Source: Frateuria_A sp035943815 (GTDB taxonomy: Bacteria > Pseudomonadota > Gammaproteobacteria > Xanthomonadales > Rhodanobacteraceae). From it: DNA of 64,000 nucleotides. The notes beneath the pieces are model-generated. The model was given only the letters and a program-made list of their open reading frames with translations, did no database searches and was not told the origin of the DNA. The stretch covers positions 248,001 to 312,000 of the forward strand of contig NZ_DASZBU010000005.1 of the NCBI RefSeq assembly GCF_035943815.1. Reading direction: 5' to 3'. Shown here one piece after another: positions 42,977-51,202 of the stretch (its first letter is position 1; each line of letters begins with the position of its first letter). The position numbers were made by a program, and so were the translations under genes.

Positions 42977-44197
42977 CTAGCTGCCCGGCAAGGGGGCAGG
43001 GAGTAACAAGGCCGTCGCGAAGCCGGGCATGGGCGGGGTCATCCAGCGGCGCGCCCGCCCATGGCCGAGCGGCTGCACCTTGCCGGCGGCCGCCAGGGCG
43101 TCGAGCGCGCGCTGCACGCTGCGCTGGCTGCTTGCCAACGCAAGCGCAAGCGCCGAGCTGGACCATGATTCGCCGTCTGCCAGCAGGGCCAGCACGGCCG
43201 CGTGTGCCTCCTCGACAGGCCGCGCCAGCATGGCGACCTCGCGCGAACCGTGCGGGATCAGCGCGAAGCCCCGCCGCGTGGCGCGCACTTGCGCCAGCGG
43301 CCGGAGCATGGCGCGCAGCCGGCCCAGCTCGACGCGCAGCCGCGCCCGGTGCGATTCATCGGGGAATTTCGTACGGAAGGCGCGCAGGATCAGCGCGTCG
43401 CGCGGCGCGTCCCCGGGCCAGGCCTCGCCCAACGCGCGGGCCAACGCGAACAGCACGGGCCGCCGCGCGAGCCCGACCGTGGCGCCGCCCGCGTGCACGG
43501 CATGGCGGCAGGCGTCGAGCACGAGCGTGTCCGACGCCAGCAAGGTTTCCACCTCGGCCAGCCGCAGCGGCCGCTCCGAATCCGGCCCGACCAGCCGCGC
43601 CGCAGGGGCGTCCAGGGCCAGCAGCGCGCCTTCCACCTCCGCCGCGAGCGCGGGAATGCCCGCCTCGCGCACGGCCTGGCTCGCGCGGGCGAGCGCCGCG
43701 AGCGCCGCCGTGGCCTGCAGGCGACGCATCGCGATGCCTGCCACGGCGAGCTCGTGCGTGGCCCTGAGGGCGGGTGGAAGCGATGCGGAGTCGACCTGAT
43801 CGAGCTCGCGCCCGGCTTCGTCCAGGCGTCCGATCAGGATCGCGTGGCGCACGGCGAGGCAATGCGCGTGCGCGGCATTGGCCCGGTCGCCGTGCGCCGC
43901 GAGCGTAGTCCGCGCGGCATCCAGCGCCTTGGCCGGCCAGGCCAGGTCACGCGAGACCAACGCGATCTCGGCTTCGGCCACGGCGCATCGCGCGCGCGCG
44001 ACCGCCTCCTTCGCACCGAACGCGCGCGCCGCCCGGCGCACGAGCGACCTGGCCCGGGCCAGATCGCCCAGTTGCGCCATGGCGATGCCGCGCAGCGCGA
44101 GCGCCGGCGCATCCTCGCGCAACGCCACCCGGTTCAGCGCGCCGAACGGGTCACCTGCCGCGAGCGCACGCGCCGCCGCGGTGATCAGGGCATCCAT
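42977..44197 (-). CDS. Transcriptional regulator with helical-repeat N-domain and winged-helix domains
   Basis: 406 residues, very Ala/Arg-rich. The N-terminal 230 residues look like TPR-type helical repeats. A segment near 270-325 (AFRTKFPDESHRARLRVELG, then TRRGFALIP) resembles the winged-helix of SARP/OmpR-type regulators. A third helix-turn-helix-like part follows near 335-390 (SSALALALASSQRSVQRALD). It is divergent from the DUF899 gene (105 bases between starts), which it may control. No known regulator name fits. Confidence 0.7.
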   Translation of the reverse strand: MDALITAAARALAAGDPFGALNRVALREDAPALALRGIAMAQLGDLARARSLVRRAARAFGAKEAVARARCAVAEAEIALVSRDLAWPAKALDAARTTLAAHGDRANAAHAHCLAVRHAILIGRLDEAGRELDQVDSASLPPALRATHELAVAGIAMRRLQATAALAALARASQAVREAGIPALAAEVEGALLALDAPAARLVGPDSERPLRLAEVETLLASDTLVLDACRHAVHAGGATVGLARRPVLFALARALGEAWPGDAPRDALILRAFRTKFPDESHRARLRVELGRLRAMLRPLAQVRATRRGFALIPHGSREVAMLARPVEEAHAAVLALLADGESWSSSALALALASSQRSVQRALDALAAAGKVQPLGHGRARRWMTPPMPGFATALLLPAPLPGS

Positions 44198-44302
44198 CGC
44201 AATCCCGCCACACTTGTCACTCCCGCATTCGTCTCGTCGCCGCCCAATCTATCCCAGCAACGGCACGTCGCATCGGGCGACGCGCGAAACGGGAGAACGA
44301 GC

Positions 44303-45067
44303 ATGACAACCCACGCCACCGCAACACGCGAAGACTGGCTGGCCGCACGGCTGGACCTGCTGCAGGCGGAGAAGGAACACACGCGCCGCGGCGACGAACT
44401 GGCACGGCAGCGCCAGGCGCTGCCGTGGGTATGGGTCGACAAGCCGTACCGATTCGATACCGAGGCGGGCGAAGCCACGCTGGCCGATCTCTTCCAGGGC
44501 CGGTCGCAACTGCTGGTCTACCACTTCATGTTCGGGCCTGACTACGGCGCCGGCTGCCCATCCTGTTCGTCCATCGCGGACGGCTTCGACGGCTTCGCCG
44601 TCCACCTGGCCAACCACGACGTGACGCTGGCAGCGGTGTCGCGCGCGCCGCTGGCCAAATTGCTGGCCTACAAGCGACGGATGGGATGGTCCTTCCCGTG
44701 GGCGTCCTCGCATGGCGGCGATTTCAACCACGACTTCAACGTCTCGTTCTCCGAGCAGGAGCAGCGCGGTGGAACGATCGAGTACAACTACCGGCGCGGC
44801 AGCCACGCGATGGATGCGGTGCCGGCCCCGGCCCCCGTCGTGGAGTTCGCCGCCGCCTGCGGCACCGACGCGCCGACCTATGCGCGCGACCGTCCCGGGC
44901 TGAGCGCGTTCGTGCGGGAAGACGACGCCGTCTACCACACCTATTCGGCCTATGCGCGCGGGCTCGATGGCCTGTGGGGCATGTACCAATGGCTGGACCG
45001 GGCGCCCCTCGGACGCAACGAGACCGGCATCTGGTGGCGCCGCCACGACGAGTACGGCGGGCGCTGA
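44303..45067 (+). CDS. DUF899 family thioredoxin-fold protein
   Basis: 254 residues. DUF899 features are YRFDTEAGEATLADLFQGRSQLLVYHFMFG, a GAGCPSCSSIADGFDG motif with paired cysteines, and the C-terminal WWRRHDEY. The fold is thioredoxin-like. The enzymatic role of the family is not established. The start at ATG 44303 has GGGAGAACGAGC upstream. It is followed two bases later by the frameshifted DUF2182 gene. Confidence 0.88.
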   Translation: MTTHATATREDWLAARLDLLQAEKEHTRRGDELARQRQALPWVWVDKPYRFDTEAGEATLADLFQGRSQLLVYHFMFGPDYGAGCPSCSSIADGFDGFAVHLANHDVTLAAVSRAPLAKLLAYKRRMGWSFPWASSHGGDFNHDFNVSFSEQEQRGGTIEYNYRRGSHAMDAVPAPAPVVEFAAACGTDAPTYARDRPGLSAFVREDDAVYHTYSAYARGLDGLWGMYQWLDRAPLGRNETGIWWRRHDEYGGR

Positions 45068-45069
45068 GC

Positions 45070-45881
45070 ATGGCCGGCGTGATCGTCGGCGCGAGGCGGC
45101 GCGGGCAGGGCGAGTGGGGCCTGCTTGGCGTCTGCACGGTGCTGTTCGCCGCGGCCGTGGCGGCGACCCTCGGCAGCTGCGCATCCATGGCCGCCATGGG
45201 GGGTATGGCGATGCCGGGGGCTGGACGCTCTCGATGGCGTGGATGCGCCTGCCGGGGCAGGGCTGGACGGACCTGGTCGCCTCGTTCCTCGGCATGTGGG
45301 CGGCGATGACGGCGGCGATGATGCTGCCGTCGCTGGTCCCCGTGCTACGGCGCTACCGGCGGAGCGTCGGGGCGGCTGCGCCATCGCGCCTCGGCGGGCT
45401 GATCGCGCGCGTCGGTGCGGGCTACTTTCTCGTGTGGGTGGCACTGGGCGTGGCCATCCTGCCGCTGGGCCTCGCACTGGCGCAGGCCGGATTCCACATG
45501 CCGGCCTGGGCGCGTGCGGTGCCACTGCTGGCCGGCGTCGCCGTGCTGCTCGCCGGTGGCCTGCAACTCACCGCATGGAAAGCCCGCCGCCTCGCCTGTT
45601 GCCGGACGGTGCCGGTGCACGATCAGGAGCTGTCCGCCACGGCTGCCGCGGCCTGGCGGCTGGGCCTGCGGCTGGGATCGCACTGCATCGCCTGCTGCGC
45701 CCCCTTGATGGGTGCCCTGCTCGTGGCGGGCGTCATGGACCTGCGCGCGATGGCTGCGGCGACCCTGGCCATCACGGCCGAACGCCTGGCTCCGGCGGCC
45801 GAGGCTGTGGCGCGCGCCATCGGCGTGCTCATGGTCGCAGCGGGCATGCTGCTGCTCGTGCGGGCGGCCCGCCTGCCATGA
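45070..45881 (+). pseudogene. DUF2182 integral membrane protein, broken by a -1 frameshift in a G run
   Basis: Translation from ATG 45070 gives a first TM helix (LLGVCTVLFAAAVAATLG) and MAAMGGMAMPG, then runs out of the family pattern and stops at 45309. In another frame the expected continuation appears: GWTLSMAWMRLPGQGWTDLV, then FLGMWAAMTAAMMLPSLVP and further helices to 45881. The switch point is the G5 run at 45216-45220; one extra G would join the two parts as MPGGWTLSMAW. DUF2182 proteins are multi-pass membrane proteins of unknown function. It could be a true mutation, a phase-variable tract or a sequencing slip. Confidence 0.8.
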
Positions 45882-46139
45882 TCCGTCGGCTCCCAGGTGG
45901 CCGTTTCCCGGTCCAGAGCGTCAGCCCGCGGCGAAGTCGAACTGCAGCGGCCGCTGTTCGTAACGACGCGCCGCCAGGTTCTGGGCTGCAGCGGTCGCCC
46001 ATCGGCGCGCGATGTCGTTGCCGTGACGAACAGGACCGGCTTTCGCCGTTTCGACGGCGCCGGCCCGCCCGGCTACACTTGGACGTCCAATTGGCCCGCG
46101 GGCCGTGCTGCGACGTTCAACCGCCAGAGGCCCACGCCT
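45882..46139 (+). other. Intergenic region before trpG
   Basis: 258 bases without a credible gene; the open frame that runs through it belongs to the trpG reading frame but has no supported start. It contains the trpG promoter and TTGGACGTCCAA palindrome near its right end (46074-46090). Nothing else is recognised. Confidence 0.5.
46074..46090 (+). promoter_or_regulatory. trpG promoter with perfect palindrome TTGGACGTCCAA
   Basis: TACACT (46074-46079) is a likely -10, and the 12-base perfect palindrome TTGGACGTCCAA starts on its last base (46079-46090). Its first ten bases are identical to the element after the trpE -10. A TTCGAC -35 candidate lies at 46050-46055. The leader before the trpG GTG is about 55 bases. 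Confidence 0.5.
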
Positions 46140-46736
46140 GTGCTCCTGATGATCGACAACTATGACAGCTTCACCTTCAACCTCGTGCAGTACCTGGGTG
46201 AGCTGGGGCAGGAGGTGCGCGTGGTGCGCAACGACGCGCTGGACGTGGCCGGCATCCGTGCGCTCAGGCCCTCGCACATCATGATCTCGCCCGGTCCGGG
46301 CACGCCGGACGATGCGGGCGTGTCGCTGGCGGTGCTGCGCGAGCTGTCCGGCGAGATCCCCGTGTTCGGCGTGTGCCTGGGCCACCAGGCGATCGGCCAG
46401 GCATTCGGCGGCAAGGTGATCCGCGCCAAGCAGATCATGCACGGCAAGACCTCGCCGGTGCGCCACCGCGGGCAGGGCGTGTTCGCCGGCCTGCCCGACC
46501 CGTTCGAGGCCACCCGCTACCACTCGCTGGTGGTCGAGCAGGCGTCCCTGCCCGATTGCCTGGAGGTGACCGCCTGGACCGAACATGCGGACGGCTCGCT
46601 GGACGAGATCATGGGCTTGCGCCACAAGACGCTGGCAGTGGAGGGCGTGCAGTTCCACCCCGAGTCGATCCTGACCCAGCACGGCCACGACCTGCTGCGC
46701 AACTTCCTCGGCCTGCCGCTGAAGCTGGCGGCATGA
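46140..46736 (+). CDS. trpG: Anthranilate synthase component II (glutamine amidotransferase)
   Basis: 198 residues, class I glutamine amidotransferase supplying ammonia to TrpE. The catalytic triad is Cys in VFGVCLGHQAIGQ, and His and Glu in EGVQFHPESILT. The oxyanion motif SPGPGTPDDAG is intact. The start is the GTG at 46140, giving MLLMIDNYDSFTFNL, the usual xanthomonad N-terminus; ATG 46149 would shorten it by three. It overlaps trpD by four bases. The partner trpE is about 38.6 kb upstream on the same strand. Confidence 0.97.
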   Translation: MLLMIDNYDSFTFNLVQYLGELGQEVRVVRNDALDVAGIRALRPSHIMISPGPGTPDDAGVSLAVLRELSGEIPVFGVCLGHQAIGQAFGGKVIRAKQIMHGKTSPVRHRGQGVFAGLPDPFEATRYHSLVVEQASLPDCLEVTAWTEHADGSLDEIMGLRHKTLAVEGVQFHPESILTQHGHDLLRNFLGLPLKLAA

Positions 46737-47779
46737 CGGCGCGCGCCATGGCGATCACGCCCCAGGAAGCCTTGCAGCGCACGATCGAGCACCGCGAGAT
46801 CTTCCACGACGAGATGATCGCGCTGATGCGCCAGATCATGGGCGGCCAGGTCAGCCCGCTGATGACCGCGGCGATCATCACCGGCCTGCGTGTGAAGAAG
46901 GAAACCGTGGGCGAGATCACCGGCGCGGCGCGCGTGATGCGCGAGCTGTCGGCGAAGGTCGAGGCCACGCCGCATCCGCACTTCGTCGACATCGTCGGGA
47001 CCGGCGGCGACGGCGCTTCGAGCTTCAACATTTCCACCGCATCGATGTTCGTCGCCGCGGCGGCCGGTGCGCGGGTGGCCAAGCACGGCGGGCGCAGCGT
47101 GTCGTCCAAGTCCGGCAGCGCCGACGTGCTGGAGGCGCTGGGTGCGGTGATCGACCTCAAGCCCGCGCAGGTTTCCCGATGCATGGATGAAACCGGCATC
47201 GGCTTCATGTTCGCGCCCAACCACCACCCGGCGATGAAGGTGGTCGCCCCGGTGCGCAAGGAAATGGGCGTGCGCACGCTGTTCAACATCCTGGGTCCGC
47301 TGACCAACCCGGCCGGCGCGCCGAACATCCTGATGGGGGTGTTCCACCCGGATCTGGTCGGCATCCAGGTGCGCGTGCTGCAGGCGCTGGGCGCGCGTCA
47401 CGCGATGGTGGTGTGGGGGCGCGACGGCATGGACGAGATCTCGCTCGGCGCCGCCACCCTGGTTGGCGAACTGCGCGGCGGCGAGGTACGCGAGTACGAG
47501 ATCGAGCCGGAGGATTTCGGCCTGGCGATGGCCTCCAGCCGCAACCTCAGGGTGGAGAGCGTGGAGGAATCGAAGGCCATGCTGCTCGACGCGCTGGGCG
47601 GCCGCCACGGCGTGGCGCACGACATCGTCTGCCTCAACGCCGGGGCAGCGCTCTATACCGCTGGCGTGGCCGGCGACATCGGCGAGGGCATCGCACGGGC
47701 GCGCCAGATGATCGCCAGCGGCGCTGCACATGCGAAAATGACCGAGTTCGTCGCCGCCACCCGGCGCCTGGCTGCCTAG
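46733..47779 (+). CDS. trpD: Anthranilate phosphoribosyltransferase
   Basis: 348 residues. It transfers phosphoribose from PRPP to anthranilate. The PRPP and metal motifs are IVGTGGDGASSFNIST, KHGGRSVSSKSGSADVLE and MDEISLGA. A start at ATG 46748 (MAITPQEAL) is also possible; 46733 is chosen because it overlaps the trpG stop (ATGA). It is the second gene of trpGDC. Confidence 0.97.
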   Translation: MTARAMAITPQEALQRTIEHREIFHDEMIALMRQIMGGQVSPLMTAAIITGLRVKKETVGEITGAARVMRELSAKVEATPHPHFVDIVGTGGDGASSFNISTASMFVAAAAGARVAKHGGRSVSSKSGSADVLEALGAVIDLKPAQVSRCMDETGIGFMFAPNHHPAMKVVAPVRKEMGVRTLFNILGPLTNPAGAPNILMGVFHPDLVGIQVRVLQALGARHAMVVWGRDGMDEISLGAATLVGELRGGEVREYEIEPEDFGLAMASSRNLRVESVEESKAMLLDALGGRHGVAHDIVCLNAGAALYTAGVAGDIGEGIARARQMIASGAAHAKMTEFVAATRRLAA

Positions 47780-47802
47780 CCCACGTCTGCCTGCAAGCCC
47801 AC

Positions 47803-48597
47803 ATGACCGACATCCTGCAACGCATCCTCGAGCGCAAGGCCGAGGAGATCGCCGAGCGCAGCGCCGCGCTGCCGCTGGCCGAACTGTCCGCCCGCATCGT
47901 CGACGCGCCGCCGGTGCGCGGCTTCGCCGCTGCCATCGAGGACAAGCTCGCCGCCGGCCTGCCGGCGGTGATCGCCGAGGTGAAGAAGGCCAGCCCCAGC
48001 AAGGGCGTGATTCGCGCCGATTTCGATCCGGCCGCGATCGCGCGCAGCTACGCCGCCGCAGGCGCCGCCTGCCTGTCGGTGCTGACCGACCGCGATTTCT
48101 TCCAGGGCAGCGAGGCGTACCTCGAGCAGGCGCGCGCCGCGTGCGTGCTGCCGGTGCTGCGCAAGGATTTCGTGATCGATCCCTACCAGGTGTACGAGGC
48201 CCGCGCGATCGGCGCCGACTGCATCCTGCTGATCGTCGCCGCGCTCGACGACGCGGCGCTGCTGGAGCTTTCACTGCTGGCCGCCGAGCTCGACCTGGAC
48301 GTGCTCTGCGAAGTGCACGACGCACGGGAGTTGGAGCGCGCGCTCGCGCTGCCGGTCCCGCTGATCGGCGTGAACAACCGCGACCTGCGCACGTTCCAGA
48401 CCTCGCTGGACACCTCGCTCGCGCTGAAGTCACGCATGGGTGACGACGACCGCGTGCTGGTGGCCGAGTCGGGCATCCACACGCGCGAGGACGTGGCGCG
48501 ACTGCGTGCGGCCGACATCCACGCCTTCCTGGTCGGCGAGGCGTTCATGCGTGCCGACGACCCGGGCCACGCTCTCGAGCGGCTGTTCGCGGTCTGA
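47803..48597 (+). CDS. trpC: Indole-3-glycerol phosphate synthase
   Basis: 264 residues, a monofunctional TIM barrel without a PRAI domain. Family motifs are IAEVKKASPSKGVIRADFDP, LSVLTDRDFFQG, LPVLRKDFVIDPYQVYEAR, IGVNNRDLRTF and VAESGIHT. It converts carboxyphenylaminodeoxyribulose phosphate to indole-glycerol phosphate. It lies 23 bases after trpD and 4 bases before the HAD phosphatase gene. trpF, trpB and trpA are not in the window. Confidence 0.97.
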   Translation: MTDILQRILERKAEEIAERSAALPLAELSARIVDAPPVRGFAAAIEDKLAAGLPAVIAEVKKASPSKGVIRADFDPAAIARSYAAAGAACLSVLTDRDFFQGSEAYLEQARAACVLPVLRKDFVIDPYQVYEARAIGADCILLIVAALDDAALLELSLLAAELDLDVLCEVHDARELERALALPVPLIGVNNRDLRTFQTSLDTSLALKSRMGDDDRVLVAESGIHTREDVARLRAADIHAFLVGEAFMRADDPGHALERLFAV

Positions 48598-48601
48598 AGC
48601 G

Positions 48602-49276
48602 ATGGAAGGTCAGGAAACGCAAGCGGCCCCCGTACCGGCGGTCGTGCTGTTCGACTTCGACGGCGTGCTGACGCACGCCGACACCTTCGAGCTGTTCGTG
48701 CGCGAGCGCTACGACCGGGCGCCCTGGCGCAAGCTGCTCGCCTTGCTGGCGCTGCCCTTGCTGCTGCTGTCGTGGCCATTCACGCGCCGCCTGCGGCTGC
48801 CGCTGGTGCACATCGCGCTGCTGGGCGTCGGGCAGGCGCGCTACCGCGCCGCCGTGGACGACTTCGCGGCACGGCTGGTGCGCCGCCCGGGCCATTTCTG
48901 CCGCGACGGCATCCGCGCGCTGCGCCGCCACCAGGCGGCCGGCGAACGGGTGATCGTCGTGACCGGCTGCGAGCACACGTTGGTGGAAAGCCTGCTCGGC
49001 CAGCTCGGGCTTGGCGGCGTGGAGCTGGTCGCATCGCAGCTCAAGCCCGGCCCGCTCGGCCTGCGCGTGGCCCGTCACACCATCGGCGCTGGCAAGCTCA
49101 AGGCGCTCGGCGCGCATGGGGTACCGGCCTGGCGGCGGGCCTACGGCGATTCGCTGCACGACCTGCACATGCTCAAGGCCGCGGCCGAGCCGGTGCTGGT
49201 CAACGGCAACCCGAAGCTGTGCAAGCGCGTGGAACAGGCGCTGGGGCGGCCGGTCGAGCGCGTGGCCTGGCACTGA
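48602..49276 (+). CDS. HAD-superfamily phosphatase (HAD-IB/SerB-like)
   Basis: 224 residues. HAD motif I is VLFDFDGVLTHADTF (Asp18, Asp20), motif II VIVVTGCEHT, and motif III/IV YGDSLHDLHML. Helical cap residues include a hydrophobic stretch (LLALLALPLLLLSWPF) that may touch the membrane. Related HAD-IB proteins dephosphorylate phosphoserine or other small phosphates. The substrate is unknown; cotranscription with trpC does not by itself make it a tryptophan enzyme. Confidence 0.85.
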   Translation: MEGQETQAAPVPAVVLFDFDGVLTHADTFELFVRERYDRAPWRKLLALLALPLLLLSWPFTRRLRLPLVHIALLGVGQARYRAAVDDFAARLVRRPGHFCRDGIRALRRHQAAGERVIVVTGCEHTLVESLLGQLGLGGVELVASQLKPGPLGLRVARHTIGAGKLKALGAHGVPAWRRAYGDSLHDLHMLKAAAEPVLVNGNPKLCKRVEQALGRPVERVAWH

Positions 49277-49285
49277 GAAGGCCGG

Positions 49286-49317
49286 CTCCCTCGCCCAGGC
49301 GGCGCCTGGCGAGGGAG
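49286..49317. terminator. Strong hairpin between convergent HAD and clp genes
   Basis: CTCCCTCGC and GCGAGGGAG, with CAGGC/GCCTG inside, make a long stem with a three-base loop and a single bulge. No T run follows on either strand, so it may be a transcript-end hairpin for both convergent genes rather than a classical intrinsic terminator. Confidence 0.5.
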
Positions 49318-49326
49318 GCAAAGGGG

Positions 49327-50070
49327 TCAGCGCGTGCCCTTGACCACGATGGTCTTGCCCGAGACGTCGATCATGCCCTGTTCCTCGAGCTGCTTGAGCA
49401 CGCGGCCGACCATCTCGCGCGAGCAACCGACGATGCGGCTGACTTCCTGGCGCGAGATGCGGATCTGCGTGCCGTCGGGGTGGGTCATGGCATCCGGCTC
49501 CTGGCACAGGTCCAGGAGCGTGCGCGAGATGCGGTTGGTCACGTCCATGAAGGCCATGCGGCTGACCTGGCGCGAGGTGCGCAGCAGGCGGTTGGTCAGC
49601 TGCGAGCCGATCGCGAAGAGGATCTTGGGGCATTCCTCGCGCAGCGGGCCTTCCATCAGCTGGAACAAGCGCTCGTAGCTGATCTCGGCCATCTCGCACG
49701 GGGTACGGCTGCGCACGATGGACTCGCGCTGCGCCTGCTCCACGAACAGGCCCATCTCGCCGATGAACTGGCCGCGGCTCAGGTAGGCCAGGATCAGCTC
49801 GCGTCCCTGCTCGTCCTCGGTGCAGACGGCCAGCGAGCCCTCGATGATGTAGTAGAGCGTGTTGGCCGGATCGCCGGGGCGGATGATCGCGGTCTTGCCG
49901 GGGTAGCGGCGGCGATGGCACAGCGCGAGGAAACGTTCCATCGACGCGGGATCCGGCGCAAAGCTAAGCGGCGCCTGGGACCGTTCGAACGCTTGCTGGA
50001 GTTGGTATTTGAGTAGCGCCACGTTGGGTTTCCATTGAGCCGGAGCCGTCGCCGGAGCGTTACCATGCAT
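49327..50070 (-). CDS. clp: CRP/FNR-family global regulator, Clp-like
   Basis: 247 residues. The cyclic-nucleotide-binding fold (about 45-150) has IIRPGDPANTLYYIIEGSL and RGQFIGEMGLFVEQAQRES. A long dimer helix and a helix-turn-helix follow (ISRQEVSRIVGCSREMVGRV). In Xanthomonas, Clp binds target DNA in the ligand-free state and is released by cyclic di-GMP, controlling virulence and biofilm genes. The order clp/speD/coq7 here matches that genus. The start ATG 50070 follows a run of unlikely upstream codons. Whether this protein answers to cAMP or c-di-GMP is not decided by inspection. Confidence 0.9.
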   Translation of the reverse strand: MHGNAPATAPAQWKPNVALLKYQLQQAFERSQAPLSFAPDPASMERFLALCHRRRYPGKTAIIRPGDPANTLYYIIEGSLAVCTEDEQGRELILAYLSRGQFIGEMGLFVEQAQRESIVRSRTPCEMAEISYERLFQLMEGPLREECPKILFAIGSQLTNRLLRTSRQVSRMAFMDVTNRISRTLLDLCQEPDAMTHPDGTQIRISRQEVSRIVGCSREMVGRVLKQLEEQGMIDVSGKTIVVKGTR

Positions 50071-50293
50071 CACGCATCTCGCCCGATCAAGAGATGGGCG
50101 CACGCACGACCCTGCCGAGTTCTGTTTTCTGCGGTTTTGCCGCATACTTCGCAGTCTTTCGTCCAGGTTGCACGCGCTGGGCGGATCGGGGTCGCGCAGG
50201 ATGAGGGTCCTGGCGCGTCTTTTCTCTTCGCGGGGACCCTTAGCTGCTAACCCGCCTCATCTGCTGGCCGCACCCCGGCCATGGAGAGTCGCC

Positions 50294-51079
50294 GTGGTGA
50301 AACCGCTCCCGCGCCTGCGCCTGCAGGGCTTCAACAACCTGACCAAGGCCCTGAGCTTCAACATCTACGACATCTGCTATGCGGTGTCCGAAGAACAGCG
50401 CCAACGCTACATCGAATATATCGACGAGCAGTACGACGCCGACCGCCTCACCCAGATCCTCACCGATGTGGCGGAGATCATCGGCGCCAACATCCTGAAC
50501 ATCGCCCGCCAGGACTATGATCCGCAGGGCGCCTCGGTCACCATCCTGATCTCCGAGGAACCGGTGGTGGAGAAGCTCGGCCGAGACACCATCTCCGGTG
50601 CCGTGGTGGCGCACATGGACAAGAGCCACATCACCGTCCATACCTATCCGGAAACGCATCCGCACAACGGCATCGCGACCTTCCGCGCGGATATCGACGT
50701 GGCCACCTGCGGCGTGATCTCGCCGTTGAAGGCACTGAACTACCTGATCGACAGCTTCGAGTCGGACATTGTGATCGCCGACTACCGCGTGCGCGGCTTC
50801 ACCCGCGACATCAAGGGCAAGAAGCACTTCATCGACCACAAGATCAACTCGGTGCAGGACTACCTGGCGCGCCACATCCGCCAGAAGTACGAGATGTTCG
50901 ACGTCAACGTGTACCAGGAAAACATGTTCCACACGAAGATGCACATCAAGGACTTCGACCTGGACACCTACCTGTTCGAGGCGCACGCCGACGACCTGTC
51001 CTTCAAGGAGCGCCAGCGCATCGAGTCGCTGCTGCGGCGGGAGATCGAGGAGCTGTTCCACGGCCGCAACCTGATGTGA
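50294..51079 (+). CDS. speD: S-adenosylmethionine decarboxylase proenzyme (E. coli-type)
   Basis: 261 residues. It makes decarboxylated SAM for spermidine synthesis. The proenzyme self-cleaves before Ser111 in HMDKSHITVHTYPE to create the pyruvoyl cofactor; the ATCGVISPLKALNYL region and C-terminal EIEELFHGRNL are typical of the long bacterial form. The start is the GTG of GTG-GTG at 50294 (MVKPLPRLRLQGFNN), as in xanthomonads. It is divergent from clp with a 223-base gap, and ends at a clear terminator. Confidence 0.96.
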   Translation: MVKPLPRLRLQGFNNLTKALSFNIYDICYAVSEEQRQRYIEYIDEQYDADRLTQILTDVAEIIGANILNIARQDYDPQGASVTILISEEPVVEKLGRDTISGAVVAHMDKSHITVHTYPETHPHNGIATFRADIDVATCGVISPLKALNYLIDSFESDIVIADYRVRGFTRDIKGKKHFIDHKINSVQDYLARHIRQKYEMFDVNVYQENMFHTKMHIKDFDLDTYLFEAHADDLSFKERQRIESLLRREIEELFHGRNLM

Positions 51080-51100
51080 TCGCCACGCCCGCTTGAAACC

Positions 51101-51124
51101 GCCCCGCCGCTCGGCGGGGCTTTT
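51101..51124 (+). terminator. Rho-independent terminator of speD
   Basis: GCCCCGCC and GGCGGGGC form an 8-bp stem with a GCTC loop (51101-51120), followed by TTTTCGTT, 22 bases after the speD stop. Confidence 0.85.
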
Positions 51125-51202
51125 CGTTGCGCGGGGCCGTGTGTGCTCCTGCCCGTGATGCCTCTTCCTCCGGAGATGATGCCCACGGGCACTGAGGCGC
51201 CG

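Noticed and set aside
45882..46139. N-terminal extension of trpG running from 45897
   Set aside because: Its residues do not match TrpG, which begins with LLMIDNYDSF in the family; the promoter and palindrome lie inside the supposed extension.
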